The notes under the pieces are model-generated. The model did no database searches. It was not told where the DNA came from and saw only the letters and a program-made list of their open reading frames with translations. DNA of 64,000 nucleotides from Rhynchopus euleeides (taxonomy: Eukaryota; Euglenozoa; Diplonemea; Diplonemida; Diplonemidae), in the NCBI GenBank assembly GCA_963210315.1, contig OY723308.1, positions 1,426,001-1,490,000 of the forward strand, written 5' to 3'. Shown here one piece after another: positions 21,979-33,360 of the stretch; within the stretch, counting starts at the first letter, position 1, and every line of letters starts with the position of its first letter. The position numbers were made by a program, and so were the translations under genes.

Positions 21979-24263
21979 TTTTGTTATTTTTTTGTTCGGG
22001 AGGGGAGGGCTGGCTTTTCTGCAAATTCAGAGCGGAAGCACTCCCCACACCTCCCCCGCTACCCCCCCCCCCCCCCCCGACACGCCTCCTTCACCCCGCC
22101 TCACCCACCCCCCTCGTGGCACTGTTTTTAAATATCTCATTGGAGAGTTGCGCGCTCACACAGGAAAATTGTGCGAAATCCCGTGCGGTTGACGAATAAC
22201 ACACCTTCGGGTTTTTCTCTCCTCTTCTCTTCAGATTTGCACCCACACACCAGTGTCTCTTTGCCGTGTCCTGCCTCCGGGGCATGGTAAAATAAAAGGA
22301 CCTGTAGCCAACGCACGTATGCTGCCACACTCGTACACGGGCAAAAGGTGTGCGCAATCCCCAAAGGGGAAGGGCCTTCATTCTGTGTGTTAAACTGTGT
22401 CAGTTTGCCCCTCCTTGATGTGAGGCGGCTTACTTTTCTGCGCCACTCAGCGGAAGGCCCCAAACGTCATACTTCGAGAGGCGTCGTCGGGGGGAGGGGG
22501 GTGGGTGTGGGGAGACAAGGGGCCATGCCAGTCCACACGGCAGCATCACAACTTTCTACACATCCCATTTATTGTTTGTTTTGCACGCTGTCTTCGTGTG
22601 GCATCCATTTTTGTTGTTGCTGTTTTGTTGCTGCGCCAGCGTGTGTGCGGGGGGGGTTGCGATCTGTGCCACAGCAAAATGCAACCATATCCGGCAGGTC
22701 GAGCCCGGTAGCCTTTCCCCTGGAGCCACCTCCTGGTTGTGGGGTGCGCAGAGAGGGGGGTGGCCAGTGCACCCCGTGTGCCTCCCTTGTTTGTTCGAAT
22801 ACCATCCACAGCCACCTGCGAATGACTCATGCCGCAGTGCATTTGCAATTGCCATCACACCCTCCACGGACATACGCTCGAGAGCCCGAAGTCAGACACA
22901 GCCTGAATGTCGAGAAAAGAGAGGTCAAAACCTCTGTGATTTCCTGCTTCTTCTGATTCACACATCCGCATACCTCCGCGCAACTCGGAACATCTCAAGA
23001 CACTATGTATGCACTTAGTAACGCGCACCACGGAGTGGAAGGGGGGGGGGGGGGGGGAGGGGGTTCGACTCTACGTCTGAACTTTTCCCTCACCCCCCCC
23101 TGGGCCCCCTTTTTTCTCAGAAGTGCAGAAATGTGTGTGTAAACTGCGTTTTATCGAGAGTGATTCACCACCCAACCCACCGCCCCCACCCCCTCTCTGT
23201 ACAATACAGTACGCACAGTATCTTATAGCCAGGTGGCGCCCTGTGGAGTCACCCTATCTGTGGAAGCGCAAAAACCTTTCTGCCGCGCTGTGGGCTATGC
23301 GTTGACGGGGGGGGGCTATCGTGATGTGAAAGGCGTTTAACCCCGCATCACCTTATTCGCCAACCAACTGTCAAGGCAGAAAACCAGTGCGGTGTGCTCC
23401 CACCCCCGCAAACCATTCACATTTTTCCCGAGTGTTGTGTGTCGCATCAGTGTGGTGTTGGCTGGAATGGGTTCCTCGTGTCTTCTCGCATCTGAAAATG
23501 AGGCTGTGCCGTGGGGCCAACCCCCCGACCCCCTCTTCACCCTTTGGTCTCCTACGGCGCCTCTCTTACTCCTGATTGTTTGCGATTTATTGTCGGAGCC
23601 AAAAGCCACGACGGGCGGGGGTTGCTTCTCTACGCCAGGAGACGACGGGTTCGTCGCAACGCCTCCTAGCAGCAACAAGGCTGCCCCCTCCCACACTAGC
23701 ATATGGGCAGGGGGGGACGTTCCCGGTGGGGGGGTGGTGGAGGGGGGGGTAGGGTTGACGAGTTGAGTTCTTCTGTAACAAACAAAAAAATATATTCCAT
23801 ACAAAACAGCAAACGCCGGAATGGACCAAATTAAGAAGCAACGGGAAAAGGAATGAGGGAATTGGGGGCGGGCCGAAAAATGGGCAAAACACCATGTTCA
23901 AGAAGCTGAGGTGCGCCCAAGCTGAAGCGAAGGCCCAACCGCCCTCACCCCGCCCCCTGCGCATTTTCGATCTGGAAGCATTTGGGCTCTCATAGTCTTG
24001 ATCTGATGCTGACAGAAGGCGCCACACCACCACACAACACAACCCACAGCAGGCACACAAAGCGACACCAGCCGAGCCGAGGGCTGCTGCTCCACTTCCA
24101 AATGGAGCTGTGCCAATAGCCTCAACACAAAGGGGCCGCCCCCACACCCCACACGCCCAACCACAGCGTGACCCCCTCCCCCCCCCCCCCCCCCCACCTC
24201 CCAACCATAAATCGAAAAAAGTAAATCCACAACCCCCACGCCCCTACGACCCACTCCACAACT

Positions 24264-27200
24264 ATGGAGCCCACTATGGGGGAACAGGAACCCACACCCC
24301 CGCGTCCCCTCTCCCGCCGCCTCTTCTTTGTGGATGCGGTGTATGCTGAGGGTGGTTTGGACGGAGCCTGCAAGGTGCTTGGCTGTGCCCCCAGCGGGGC
24401 CGACACCGCCCCCTCTGCACCGCCCTCCTCCGCAGCGCCGCAACCCCCGCTGGGCGGCTTCCTGGCGCTGCTCCCGCGGCTCTCGCTGGCTGCGGCACTC
24501 CAGCTGGCTGCGGGTGAGACGGACACCACCCCCGACGGCGAAGACAACGCGAACCCCACAAAGCGCAGGAGGGTTGGCACCCCCGGGAGCCCTGCCGACA
24601 CCGCCGCGCGGCTCACCGCTGGCCTCAACCTCCTCCTTTGCCCAGAGGATGCTTCCGCCTCCCGAGGCAACACCCTCGCAGCCGCGCTGATCGACCTCTC
24701 CGCGGTGGTTGCCACCTCCACCCCAGACGCAGGCGGGCGCAGCACCACCTCGCCACCACCCGCAACACCCCCAGCGGCGGACCTCCTCGACACTGCGCTT
24801 TCCAACCCCGCCGCCGCGCTGCTGGGCTGCCGGCATCTCTCCGCAGACCCGAGCTACTGGGGGTTCCTGGGGGAGTCCGGGGAGGAGGTGCGGCAGGCGC
24901 ATGTCCTGCTGCAGACTGTGTCCCTCCTGCTGCCATTCTCCGTCAGCGCCGCGGCGGAGCGGCTCGCAGCGGTGTGGCTGCAGCACGGGGGTGGGGGTGG
25001 CGCAGCCTACGCACGGCAGCAGCTCACCGCGTCGTTCCTCCTCAACGCGGGCCCCGCTGCTGCGGCGCAGGTCTTTGCCACGGCCTGCGATACCCTGAAG
25101 CGGAGTGATAGGCATGATTCCGCACTCGCCTGTATAGACCACTCCTTCGACACAATCTCCGAACACTGCACCGCGCTGCACTGGGCCCTTCTCCGGGCAT
25201 GGCTTGCCTCCGGGCTGTGCCCCGCCGTGGCAGCCAAGCGCTGCCTGTCGCACCCCCCCGCTGGCTTCGAGGCGGAGTGCTACCGCCACCTCGAGGGCAG
25301 CCCGCCCCTGCTCCGCGCGGTGTGCGAGCTGGCGCAGCAGGCACCTGCAGGGGGATGGGCGTTGCTCCGCCGGGCCCCGATGGGTGGGAGGATGCTGCTG
25401 GCGAGCGCGGTGCTGCGCGCGGCGAACGGGACGCGTCCTCCCTCGGAGGAGCTGCGTGGCGTGGCGCGCGGGCTGCTGGGGGAGGCTGCAGCGGAGGGGC
25501 GTGCGGAGCGGCACTGCCTCGCGCTGATGGCGATGGCGATGCTGCCGGAGGGGTGCCCCGAGGATGCGGGGGTGGTGCACCGGTGCCTGGGGCACCCGAA
25601 TGCGGCGCTGCTCGCCGTGGCGCTGACGGTGTACGCGCATGGGAGGAAGAACACAGAGGCGGGACAGCTGTACCAAGAGCTGCTGCCGTGCCTCGGGGAG
25701 GCTGCGGGGTGGGCGCACAGCTGGTCCACCGTGGTGCACGATGCGGGGATGCGGCAGATCGCTGTGTTCCTCCCTCTCCGTGATGTATGTTTCGTTGCGT
25801 ATGTGCGTTGTGTGTTGGCGTGGGGTGGGTGGGGATCACAAAACAATGCCTTCTTTTTCTCCCCGCAGGTTCCTGATTTTCTCTGCTCGGTGGACCTGGG
25901 GTCTTTTGAGCCGGACGTGTGCCGGGGGGGCGAGTTGCTGCAGCGCGGCGTTCAGAATGCCCTCAACTGCCATATGGTATGCATTGCATCATTGCAAAGC
26001 GTCGTGTTGTGTTGGGTCATGCGCCCCGGAGGAAGGTTGTTGCATATGGTGGTGGTGCCTTTGCCCGTGTGTTGTCATGTGCCAGTGTGGCCCATACTGT
26101 GTGGGGGGTGCACTTTTCTGCTATGGAGAACGGAATTGGATTGGTTTGGGTCTGTTGGCCCCAGATCTATCACCCGGTCAGCCTCTTGTGGGGCGAGGTG
26201 GGGCCAAAAAAGGGCAGTGTGGATTGGGAGTGTGCAGCCGCTACCCTGTGCAGCAGCATGATTACATTAGACGCAGCGGCGGGGGATTCCACCCCCGTCC
26301 CTCGAACATACCTGAGAGATCCCTGCATCTTACAATCTCTGAGACTTGCATATGACTGCTGCACCCTGCGGGGCTGAGAAGGAGCCTGGCATGTGGTTGA
26401 AACACAACAGAGTGGTGGCGGCACGAAGGGAAGGCCGCATGGCACCTTCGCATCCCTGCAGCATCCCTGCACAGCGGACATGATTACATTAGACGCAGCG
26501 GCGGGGGATTCCACCCCCGCCCCTCGAATATACCTGAGAGATCCCTGCATCTTACAATCTCTGAGACTTGCATATGATCCAACCCATTGATGGAGGTTCG
26601 TCGAGCGCATGTAGATGCGCATTGTCTCGCTTTTCTTGTGTCGGAGGATACTTGATCTCCTTCTGAGAAGCCCCTCCTCCCGCCCCGACCTCCTGCGCTG
26701 CGGGGCGTAGTCCTCCTCCGTCGAGCAGAACAGGGGGTGTACCCCACACCCCACCCCCTTCCACAAGCCGCAACCCCACCACCCCCTCCACCTCCCCCCC
26801 CACAGATGCGCACCTCCTCCCACGACGACGGCCGTGCTATCCTTGACACCATATTCACATGGCTTCACACATTCATCCTCAACCACCCGTCACCCGCCAC
26901 CCCTGGGCCGGTGCTTGCCTCCCTCTCCTACATCGCCCAGTCACGCTACCCTCAGTTCGCCGTGGGGCCGGAGATGCTTGGGCTCCGCATCCAGCAGGGC
27001 GTGCTGCTGGCTGCCTCCGCCGCATCGGACCCCAACATGCCGGACACCGCCAAGCTGGCGGCTCTCACACGCCTGCATCGCACAGCCGGGCTGCCGCTTC
27101 TGCTTCTGCTGCAGAACATCAGCAGGAAGGACGAGGCTGCCACCGCACCGCGCTTTGAAGACGAAGGGGGCTACTTCCGCTCCCTCCTCCAGGCGCCCAT

Positions 27201-28803
27201 CAAGGCGCTGCACCTGCTGCTGAAGGAGCGCCTCCGCCTCGCGCAGAGCCCCGCCGGATGCCCTGCCGCAGCCTCCGAGGCCTCCGCACTGCTCGACAGG
27301 CTGGGCCCCCTCCTCGACAAGATGCTGCCGCACACCCGCATCTCCAACGTGGGGTACCTCTACCTGCCGAAGGAGACACGGGCCTCCCTGGGCAGCTCCG
27401 GGCTGGCGAAGCTCCGGGAGAAGGGCGTGCCAGCGGATTCTGCAGAGCGGCCCAGCGGTGGTGGTGGTGGTGGTGCCTCCACCCGCCCTTTGCGCAACCG
27501 CGAGCACCACAGGCGGGACCTGCAGGGCCTGCTGCGCGGAGTGGTGCGCTTCTATGGGGGGGAGGAGGAGGAGGAGGAGGGCGGCAGCGCCGTCCCCCCC
27601 GCAGCGCGGGCGCGCCGCCGGGCCGCCGGGCTCGCGGATGCCTTCGTGCAGCGCTGCTTCCAGGAGATGGTGGCGGCTGAGGCGAAGGGCGGGACTGCTG
27701 CTGGGGAGGGGCGGGGGGCGCAGCCCTCTACCTCTGCCTCCGCCTCCGCCACCCCCTCACCCTCACCCTCGCCCTCGCTCTACTTCCCGGCGCCTCCGGC
27801 GCCGGGGGCCCCCGGGCTGCGCGAGTGGCAGCAGCTGTGTGTGGCATGCCCGGAGCTCGGGTTCTCCGCGATGCTCGCGGCGCTGACCGATCGGCAGATC
27901 GCGGTTGCGGCTGCCGCTGCCGGCACCACCTCAGGTGCTGCCACTGGGTTGGCGGACCGGGGGGCGGGGCGCGGGGGTGTGCTGTCGCCTTCGGAGAACG
28001 TCCCCTTCCTTGTGGCATCCCCCGACTCGGATGCCGACGTGCTGATGACGGTGTTCTTCCCCGAGGTGCTGTTCGGAGTGAGCGATGCGGCGTTCCGTAA
28101 CCCCGCCCTCTGTGCCGCATTCCAAGACCTGTTTGCGTATTACGTCGTGGCGTGCGGCGGCGCCGCATCCGGCGAAAACTCCTCGAGGCAGCGAGCCATC
28201 GTCGCCGCAAAACTCCTGAAGAAAATCACCTCGCTCCTCCCCGCCTGCGCCACACCCACCCCTTCGTTTGACCCCGCCTTCCACCGCAGCCGCTTCCTCC
28301 GCACCCTCGCAGTGCTCTGCGCACACGACCCTGAGGTGCAGGCGATGCTGATCGTCTTCCGCCCGCCCCTCCCCTACCTCGTCGCCGTTGCAGGCGAGGA
28401 GACGCTCCACGCTGCGCTGGGTTTTATCCTGTCGGAGGGTGCCTCTTTGCGGCTGAAATGCTATGCGCTGGGCCTGGTAGTGGGGTGCTGCCGCAACGGC
28501 GCGGCCATCCCGGTATCGGGGGAGTCGCTGCTGGTGGCGGTGGTGTCGTGGGTGGTGGCAGCCCCAGGTCTGGCTGCCGAGCACGACGTGGATCTGCTGG
28601 CGGACTTCTTCGCCCAGAACCCCGACGCGGCGCCGGTTCTGGCGGGGCGTGGGGTGCACTCGCGCGATGTGTTTGCGCCTGCCGTGTGGAAGGTGGCGTC
28701 GGCTCTCGCCACGTCACGCCCCCTCTCTGCTAAGTCGCGCCTCCGCACAGCGCTGCAGGGCGCGCTCAGGACTGCCGAGGCACATCCGTGCACCGCAGTG
28801 TAG
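24264..28803 (+). CDS. Large, probably alpha-helical-repeat protein, three exons
   Basis: Exons are 24264-25784, 25869-25976 and 26806-28803. Introns of 84 and 829 bp begin GTATG, end CAG and are phase 0, and the product is about 1208 residues. It is rich in Ala and Leu with paired helices such as AERLAAVWLQHG and RLKCYALGLVVGCC, as in HEAT/ARM-type scaffolds. A KRRR cluster near residue 97 could be a nuclear signal. Low-complexity inserts (Gly, Glu and Pro/Ser runs) separate helical blocks at about 690-730 and 830-870. I do not recognise the family; large Integrator or NELF subunits were considered without a diagnostic motif. The second intron carries the 355-bp repeat. Exon 3 starts with ATG, so a separate downstream gene is possible, although matching phase and splice sites favour one gene. 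Confidence 0.82.
26231..26585. repeat. 355-bp repeat, copy 1, inside an intron; two 100-bp structured units
   Basis: It matches 48022-48377 almost base for base. Within it a unit of about 100 bp occurs twice (26258-26358 and 26479-26579), separated by about 120 bp. Each unit begins CATGATTACATTAGACGCAG. It has a 7-bp hairpin (GCGGGGG, loop ATTCCA, CCCCCGC) and a second stem AGAGAT/ATCTCT, and ends CTGAGACTTGCATATGA. The ATGATTA start with two internal CTGA boxes resembles a C/D-box small nucleolar RNA, but the C box is imperfect and the GC hairpin is unusual for that class. It lies in the second intron of the helical-repeat gene. Confidence 0.8.
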
Positions 28804-29032
28804 CAAAGGCAGAGGGGGGAGCTGGGGGAAGGGCAGGTGGAGTGGGTAGAGTTAGTGTGGTGTGGTGAGGTAAAATCGCATCAGAAAAAGAGAAAGAAAA
28901 GAGAAACAGACAGGGGGAGAGGGGGGTGGTGGCAGCAGCAGTATCAGAGAGAGACTGCAGGAGTGTGTGCCGCGGGGCGCGCTGCTCTCTCTCTCTCTCT
29001 TTCTCTCTGCAAAAAAGTGCCCTGACACCCCG

Positions 29033-29069
<37 letters not shown>

Positions 29070-29760
29070 CCCATGTGTGTGTCCCCTTCCGCTTCCCTTT
29101 TCGCCCCCCTCCCCCCCGCTCCCCCTTTCTCTAGATTCAAGACAGGCAATCCTGCTTGTTCACGCGAGGGTGTGGGGGGGGGGGGGGAAGCGGCTCGGGT
29201 GAAGAAGGGTGAGGGGGGGGACAGGGAGGGTGGGATAGACACACTATGCAGCAAGGTGGATGGTGCCTGTGGGGCATCTCCCACCCTCCCCCCCCCGACT
29301 TGGCTGTCTCAATGTTTCAGTTCGGTGTCTCACCTCTGGCGGAGAAGAAGGGCCTTTAGCTTTGCGGAGTGGGGACCCCAGGGGGGAAGAGTTTTTGAGG
29401 CAACCTACCCATATGACCAAACCCCCCCTCTCCCCTCCTCCCACCATTCTTTTTTACGTTGCTCAGAGCAGATATGGCACGCCAACACAATCACCCCCTC
29501 ACACCACACCCCACCCCACCCCACACACACACAGGAACAGGGCATTTTTCTTAGGGTATCTTTTTTCCCTGCTCTGCTTCCCCACCCCCCTCCACCCTAT
29601 TTTCCCCCTATAGCATTCCACCGCCTCTCATTCTGCAATAGATACACACAAAGCGCTGGTAGATTGGGGCTGAGTTGTCTCAAAAGGGGTGAGGGAGGAG
29701 GGACGAGGTGAGCGGGGGGAGGGGTGTTAAAAAACACACAAAGAGAGCGAGCATCTCACG
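28804..29760. other. Intergenic, with simple repeats
   Basis: It contains a CT-rich run (about 28985-29010), a (TG)n microsatellite (about 29036-29067) and G/C homopolymers. No gene is seen. The last 60 bp are the likely leader of the next gene. Confidence 0.6.
29036..29067. repeat. (TG)n microsatellite
   Basis: About 15 consecutive TG dinucleotides. Confidence 0.95.
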
Positions 29761-31593
29761 ATGAAGATCATCGATAAGATCCACGAGAATCTGGAGAGGG
29801 ATAGCTTCTTCTACTCTTTCGAGTACTTCCCGCCGAAGACGGATGTGGGGTGTGTCAACCTCTATGACAGGATGGAGCGCATGAAGGAGCTGAACCCGCT
29901 GTTCTTCGGGGTGACTTGGGGCGTTGGGGGCAAGACCGCCTCGGAGTCGCTCGAGATCAGCTCCACGGCGCAGAACCTGATGGGCATCGAGTCTCTGATG
30001 CACATCACCTGCACGAACACCCCTTTCGAGCTCATCCGCGACACGCTGAAACGGGCACGGGATGAGGGCATCCAGAATATTTTCGCCCTCCGGGGTACAC
30101 GCGCCGAGCCTGACTCCCACTTCCAACAGGTTGCTGACTTCATCCGCTGGGTCCGCAGGGAGCACGGCGACTATTTCGGGATTGTCGTTGCAGGGTACCC
30201 CGAGGGGCACAATGAGGCAGAATCCCTCTCTGTCGACGTGCAGCATCTCAAGGAGAAGGTGGATGCCGGGGCGGACATGGTGGTCACACAGCTTTTCTAC
30301 GACGTGGATGTCTTCCTGAAATTTGTCCAGGAGTGCAGGCAGGTTGGTATCAAATGCCCCATTATTCCGGGGATCATGCCCATCAACACCTACCATCAGT
30401 TCACGAGAAGCAAGCGGTTTTGCAAAGAGGAGACGGAGGCGATCCGCGATCTGACGGAGAAGCTGAGCGGCACGCTTGACGACGACGAGGTGAAGCGGAT
30501 CGGGGCGAGGGAGGTTGCGGGTATCGTGAAGCGGTTGATGCGGAAGGGGGTCCGCGGGTTCCACTTCTTCACGCAGAACCTGGAGTCGAGCGTGACACGC
30601 ATCCTGACGGACCCGCTCCCCGATGGGCTGGGGCTCCTCGACGACCACAACGACGACACGGAGCTGCCGTGCCAGGCAGCCGAGACACGTCGCGACCTGC
30701 CTTGGAGGAAAAGCGCTAACATGCGCCGCAGCGGCGAGGAAGAGGTACGCCCTGCCTTCTGGTCGAACCGGCAGAAGAGCTACATGGCAAAGACGATGAC
30801 CTGGGATGACTTTCCTAACGGGAGGTGGGGCGACTCGCGCTCCCCGGCTTATGGGGAGGAGGACTACTCCCACTCCCACATCGCGAAACATACCCAGCAG
30901 TGGCTGCAGACGAAGACCGGGCCCTGGTCGACAGAGGCGACTCTGAAGGATATCACGGAGCTCTTCATCCAGTCTCTCTATGGGGAGCCGCAGCTGCCCT
31001 GGTTTGAGACAGCGCTTGCCCCGGAGAGCTCCCGGATTCTGACGGAGCTTATCGACCCGATGAACCGGCACGCCCTGCTGACCATCAACAGCCAGCCCGG
31101 GGTGAACGCTGAGCCCTCCGACACGCGCGACGTCGGCTGGGGCCCCAGCGGGGGGTACGTCTACCAGAAGAGCTATATCGAGTTCTTCTGCTGCCCGGAG
31201 ACGGCGAAGGTGGTTCTGGAGGTTGTCAACAACAAGGAGAAGTACAGCCAGCTGACCTACATGGGGGCGACGGCTGGGGATCACTTCGAGTCGAACAACG
31301 ATGGTGTCAATGCGGTCACATGGGGTGTCTTCCCGGGGAAGGAGATCATGCAGCCGACGGTGGTGGACAGCTGGAGTTTCAGGGAGTGGCGTAAAGAGGC
31401 ATTCGCCCTGTGGCTGCTGCCCTACAAGCCGGGTGAGGAGAGGTTCTGCCCTCCTATTGTGCAGGAGATCTACTCGACGTGGTGGCTGGTTCACATCGTT
31501 GACAACGATTTTGTGAGGAACGTGCAGCTGGATGCTGCTGTGCAGGAGATCCTCCAGCGCGTCCCGCTGATCCTGCCGAAGAGCGGCGCGTGA
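29761..31593 (+). CDS. MTHFR: Methylenetetrahydrofolate reductase
   Basis: Intronless, 610 residues, the two-domain eukaryotic form. It reduces 5,10-methylene- to 5-methyltetrahydrofolate for methionine synthesis. The N-terminal FAD/folate barrel (about 1-290) shows SFEYFPPKT with the catalytic Glu21, TWGVGG, GYPEGH, DAGADMVVTQLFYD and PIIPGIMPI. A linker leads to the C-terminal regulatory domain (about 330-605: PNGRWGDSRSPAYGE, NSQPGVNAEPS, GWGPSGGYVYQKSY, TWGVFPGKEI), which in animals and fungi binds S-adenosylmethionine. One oddity: the motif normally read ALRGD(P) is ALRGTRAEPD (Thr113). The bacterial counterpart of the missing Asp tunes flavin reactivity. The frame is otherwise intact. 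ATG 29761 gives the standard start. The gene is followed by about 1.8 kb of low-complexity DNA. Confidence 0.97.
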   Translation: MKIIDKIHENLERDSFFYSFEYFPPKTDVGCVNLYDRMERMKELNPLFFGVTWGVGGKTASESLEISSTAQNLMGIESLMHITCTNTPFELIRDTLKRARDEGIQNIFALRGTRAEPDSHFQQVADFIRWVRREHGDYFGIVVAGYPEGHNEAESLSVDVQHLKEKVDAGADMVVTQLFYDVDVFLKFVQECRQVGIKCPIIPGIMPINTYHQFTRSKRFCKEETEAIRDLTEKLSGTLDDDEVKRIGAREVAGIVKRLMRKGVRGFHFFTQNLESSVTRILTDPLPDGLGLLDDHNDDTELPCQAAETRRDLPWRKSANMRRSGEEEVRPAFWSNRQKSYMAKTMTWDDFPNGRWGDSRSPAYGEEDYSHSHIAKHTQQWLQTKTGPWSTEATLKDITELFIQSLYGEPQLPWFETALAPESSRILTELIDPMNRHALLTINSQPGVNAEPSDTRDVGWGPSGGYVYQKSYIEFFCCPETAKVVLEVVNNKEKYSQLTYMGATAGDHFESNNDGVNAVTWGVFPGKEIMQPTVVDSWSFREWRKEAFALWLLPYKPGEERFCPPIVQEIYSTWWLVHIVDNDFVRNVQLDAAVQEILQRVPLILPKSGA

Positions 31594-33360
31594 TGGTGAT
31601 GATAGTGACAGACAGAATCCTTGGAGGATGTGACCCTGGGAATATATTGTTTCATTTTCTTTCGGAAAGCCACCAAGGTCGCTCCGACGAGGCTGCCTGT
31701 GAATGACGAGCTGTTCGGCAGAGGGATGAAGGGGGGAGGGGGGGGGAAAGAGTGAGAGAGAGGGAGAGGAGATGAAGAGGAGATGACATATCCAGCCCTC
31801 GTCGTTGTGCGGGCGGCACCACACGTCCTACGCAGACTCTCACTTCTTCTTCTTCTTTCTTCTTCTCCTCCTCCTCCTCCCCGTTGTTCTCTTTCTTATC
31901 TATCTTCTTCTCGTTTTTCTAAACAAAAAAACAGTCTTACATAAATCGTATTTTGACGGCCATCTTGAGAGGGTAGGTCGTTTGGGATCTCCTTCTTGTT
32001 GTATATTGCGCACCTCGGTGCGAATGACCCGGGAGGGGCGGGTGGGGAGGGAGGGCGTAATGCCGAAACCCCCCCCTCCCCCTTCCCCCCACCCTCCCCC
32101 GGCCTCAACACTGCTATCCGAAGCAGCGAAACAAATGCCTTATCGGGGTAGGGGTGGGGAACCAACCCACGCCGAGGCTACGGCACAGTGTTGGGTGTAC
32201 AGCAGAGGACGTGTCCCACGAGACGACCATCGGTGCGAGAGGGGGGTGGGTCAGGGGGGGGGTGTGGGTCTATGAGAGCCAAGATCGCCTTCTGGGCACT
32301 CCATACACTCACACAGAGGGTGGGGGGGGGGTGGTGGGGGGTGTGGGGGTCTGTGCGGACACCACCCCAGCCTGGCCCCCCCTCCCCCTCTCCCCTCTCG
32401 CGCCTGCATGTGTTCCGGCTCCTTATCCTCGTCGGCCAGCGATGTCACTTTTTAGAAGCAATGTGGCTCCCTTTCCCTTTCTCTGCCTGCAGTGTGACCC
32501 CTCCCACCACCCCCTCACACCGCGGTTGCGTTGGGCCAGCAGCAAGGAAATCAGACAGAGTGTGTGGGGGTAAAAATACCCTCATCTCCCCTTGTTGATA
32601 CGTGATTCTCAGAGAGATGGGGAGATGTGGGGGGGGGTTTTTTTTTGACCCCCTTTTTGGTGATTTTTTTTCCTCCCACGCTCTCCCATCCACCCCCCCT
32701 CCCCCCGGTGTAACACCATCGCGCGCCACCACACTGTGTCGTGGAAACAGGGGAGGAGGGGTTGGGGGGACGGGTTGGTTATATCGGGGTGGAACAGTGG
32801 AGGCGAAGGGAGCCTGCAACACCTCACCCGCAAAAGGGGGTGGAAAATTCCTACAAAAAAGCAAACTTCTCCCCCCCTACTCCCGGGGGGGAAGGGAGTG
32901 GTGCCTAACTCAGCTGGGAAAACGGCTTCGGCCTTAGGGCGGGGCAAACACACCTATCCCTACCCAACACCACCCCCACACACACACACCCTGGCCTAAC
33001 GTAAAACCTAGTAGACGGTGAAACCACACGAAGCCTCGATTGAAAGCCGGTCCCCTCCTCCCCCCCCGCCTTTCCACCTTCCAGTTGAATTCGTAATGCT
33101 GCTGTTGCTGGTGCTGCGCCCGACACCCCACACCACCCCATCTCCCCTGAACTGGAGCGCTCTTTTCAAAAGACAACAAAAAAAAAACAATCAGATTTCC
33201 CACAGCTCCCCCACCTTGCAGAGAGAGTGCGTTGGGTGGGGTGGGGGGGGAACTGTGTGTTGTGACAGCCCCTTCCCCCCACCCCCAGACCCTCTCTCTC
33301 TGCCCACCCTCCCAACCCCTCCTCCCTCCGGAACCCCTCCGCCGCGAACGTCACCCCAAC
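31594..33360. other. Intergenic, about 1.8 kb
   Basis: TTCTTC/CTCCTC runs (about 31845-31880), G and C homopolymers and C-rich tracts. No reading frame looks like a protein. The last 60 bp before the GLEBS gene are pyrimidine-rich with CAG at about 33287, a possible trans-splice acceptor. Confidence 0.55.

Larger units (their letters stand above)
20679..24263. other. Intergenic region, about 3.6 kb, with a possible TIR element
   Basis: No gene is supported. The left third holds a possible TIR element (20784-21978, listed separately). From 22000 to 24260 there are G/C runs and unique DNA with frames only of low-complexity type. Confidence 0.5.

Noticed and set aside
26258-26358. tRNA gene on the minus strand (GTTCGA motif)
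   Set aside because: No cloverleaf: the T-arm loop is wrong and no acceptor stem can be drawn.
26165-26376. Possible extra exon (IYHPVSLLWGEVGPKKG) in the second intron of the helical-repeat gene
   Set aside because: It has an acceptor-like CCAG but runs into the 355-bp repeat and a stop, with no GTATG donor. A related stretch near 47990 suggests it is part of the repeat's flank.
24264-28803. Naming the helical-repeat protein as an Integrator or NELF subunit
   Set aside because: Length and helix content are compatible but no diagnostic motif was seen.
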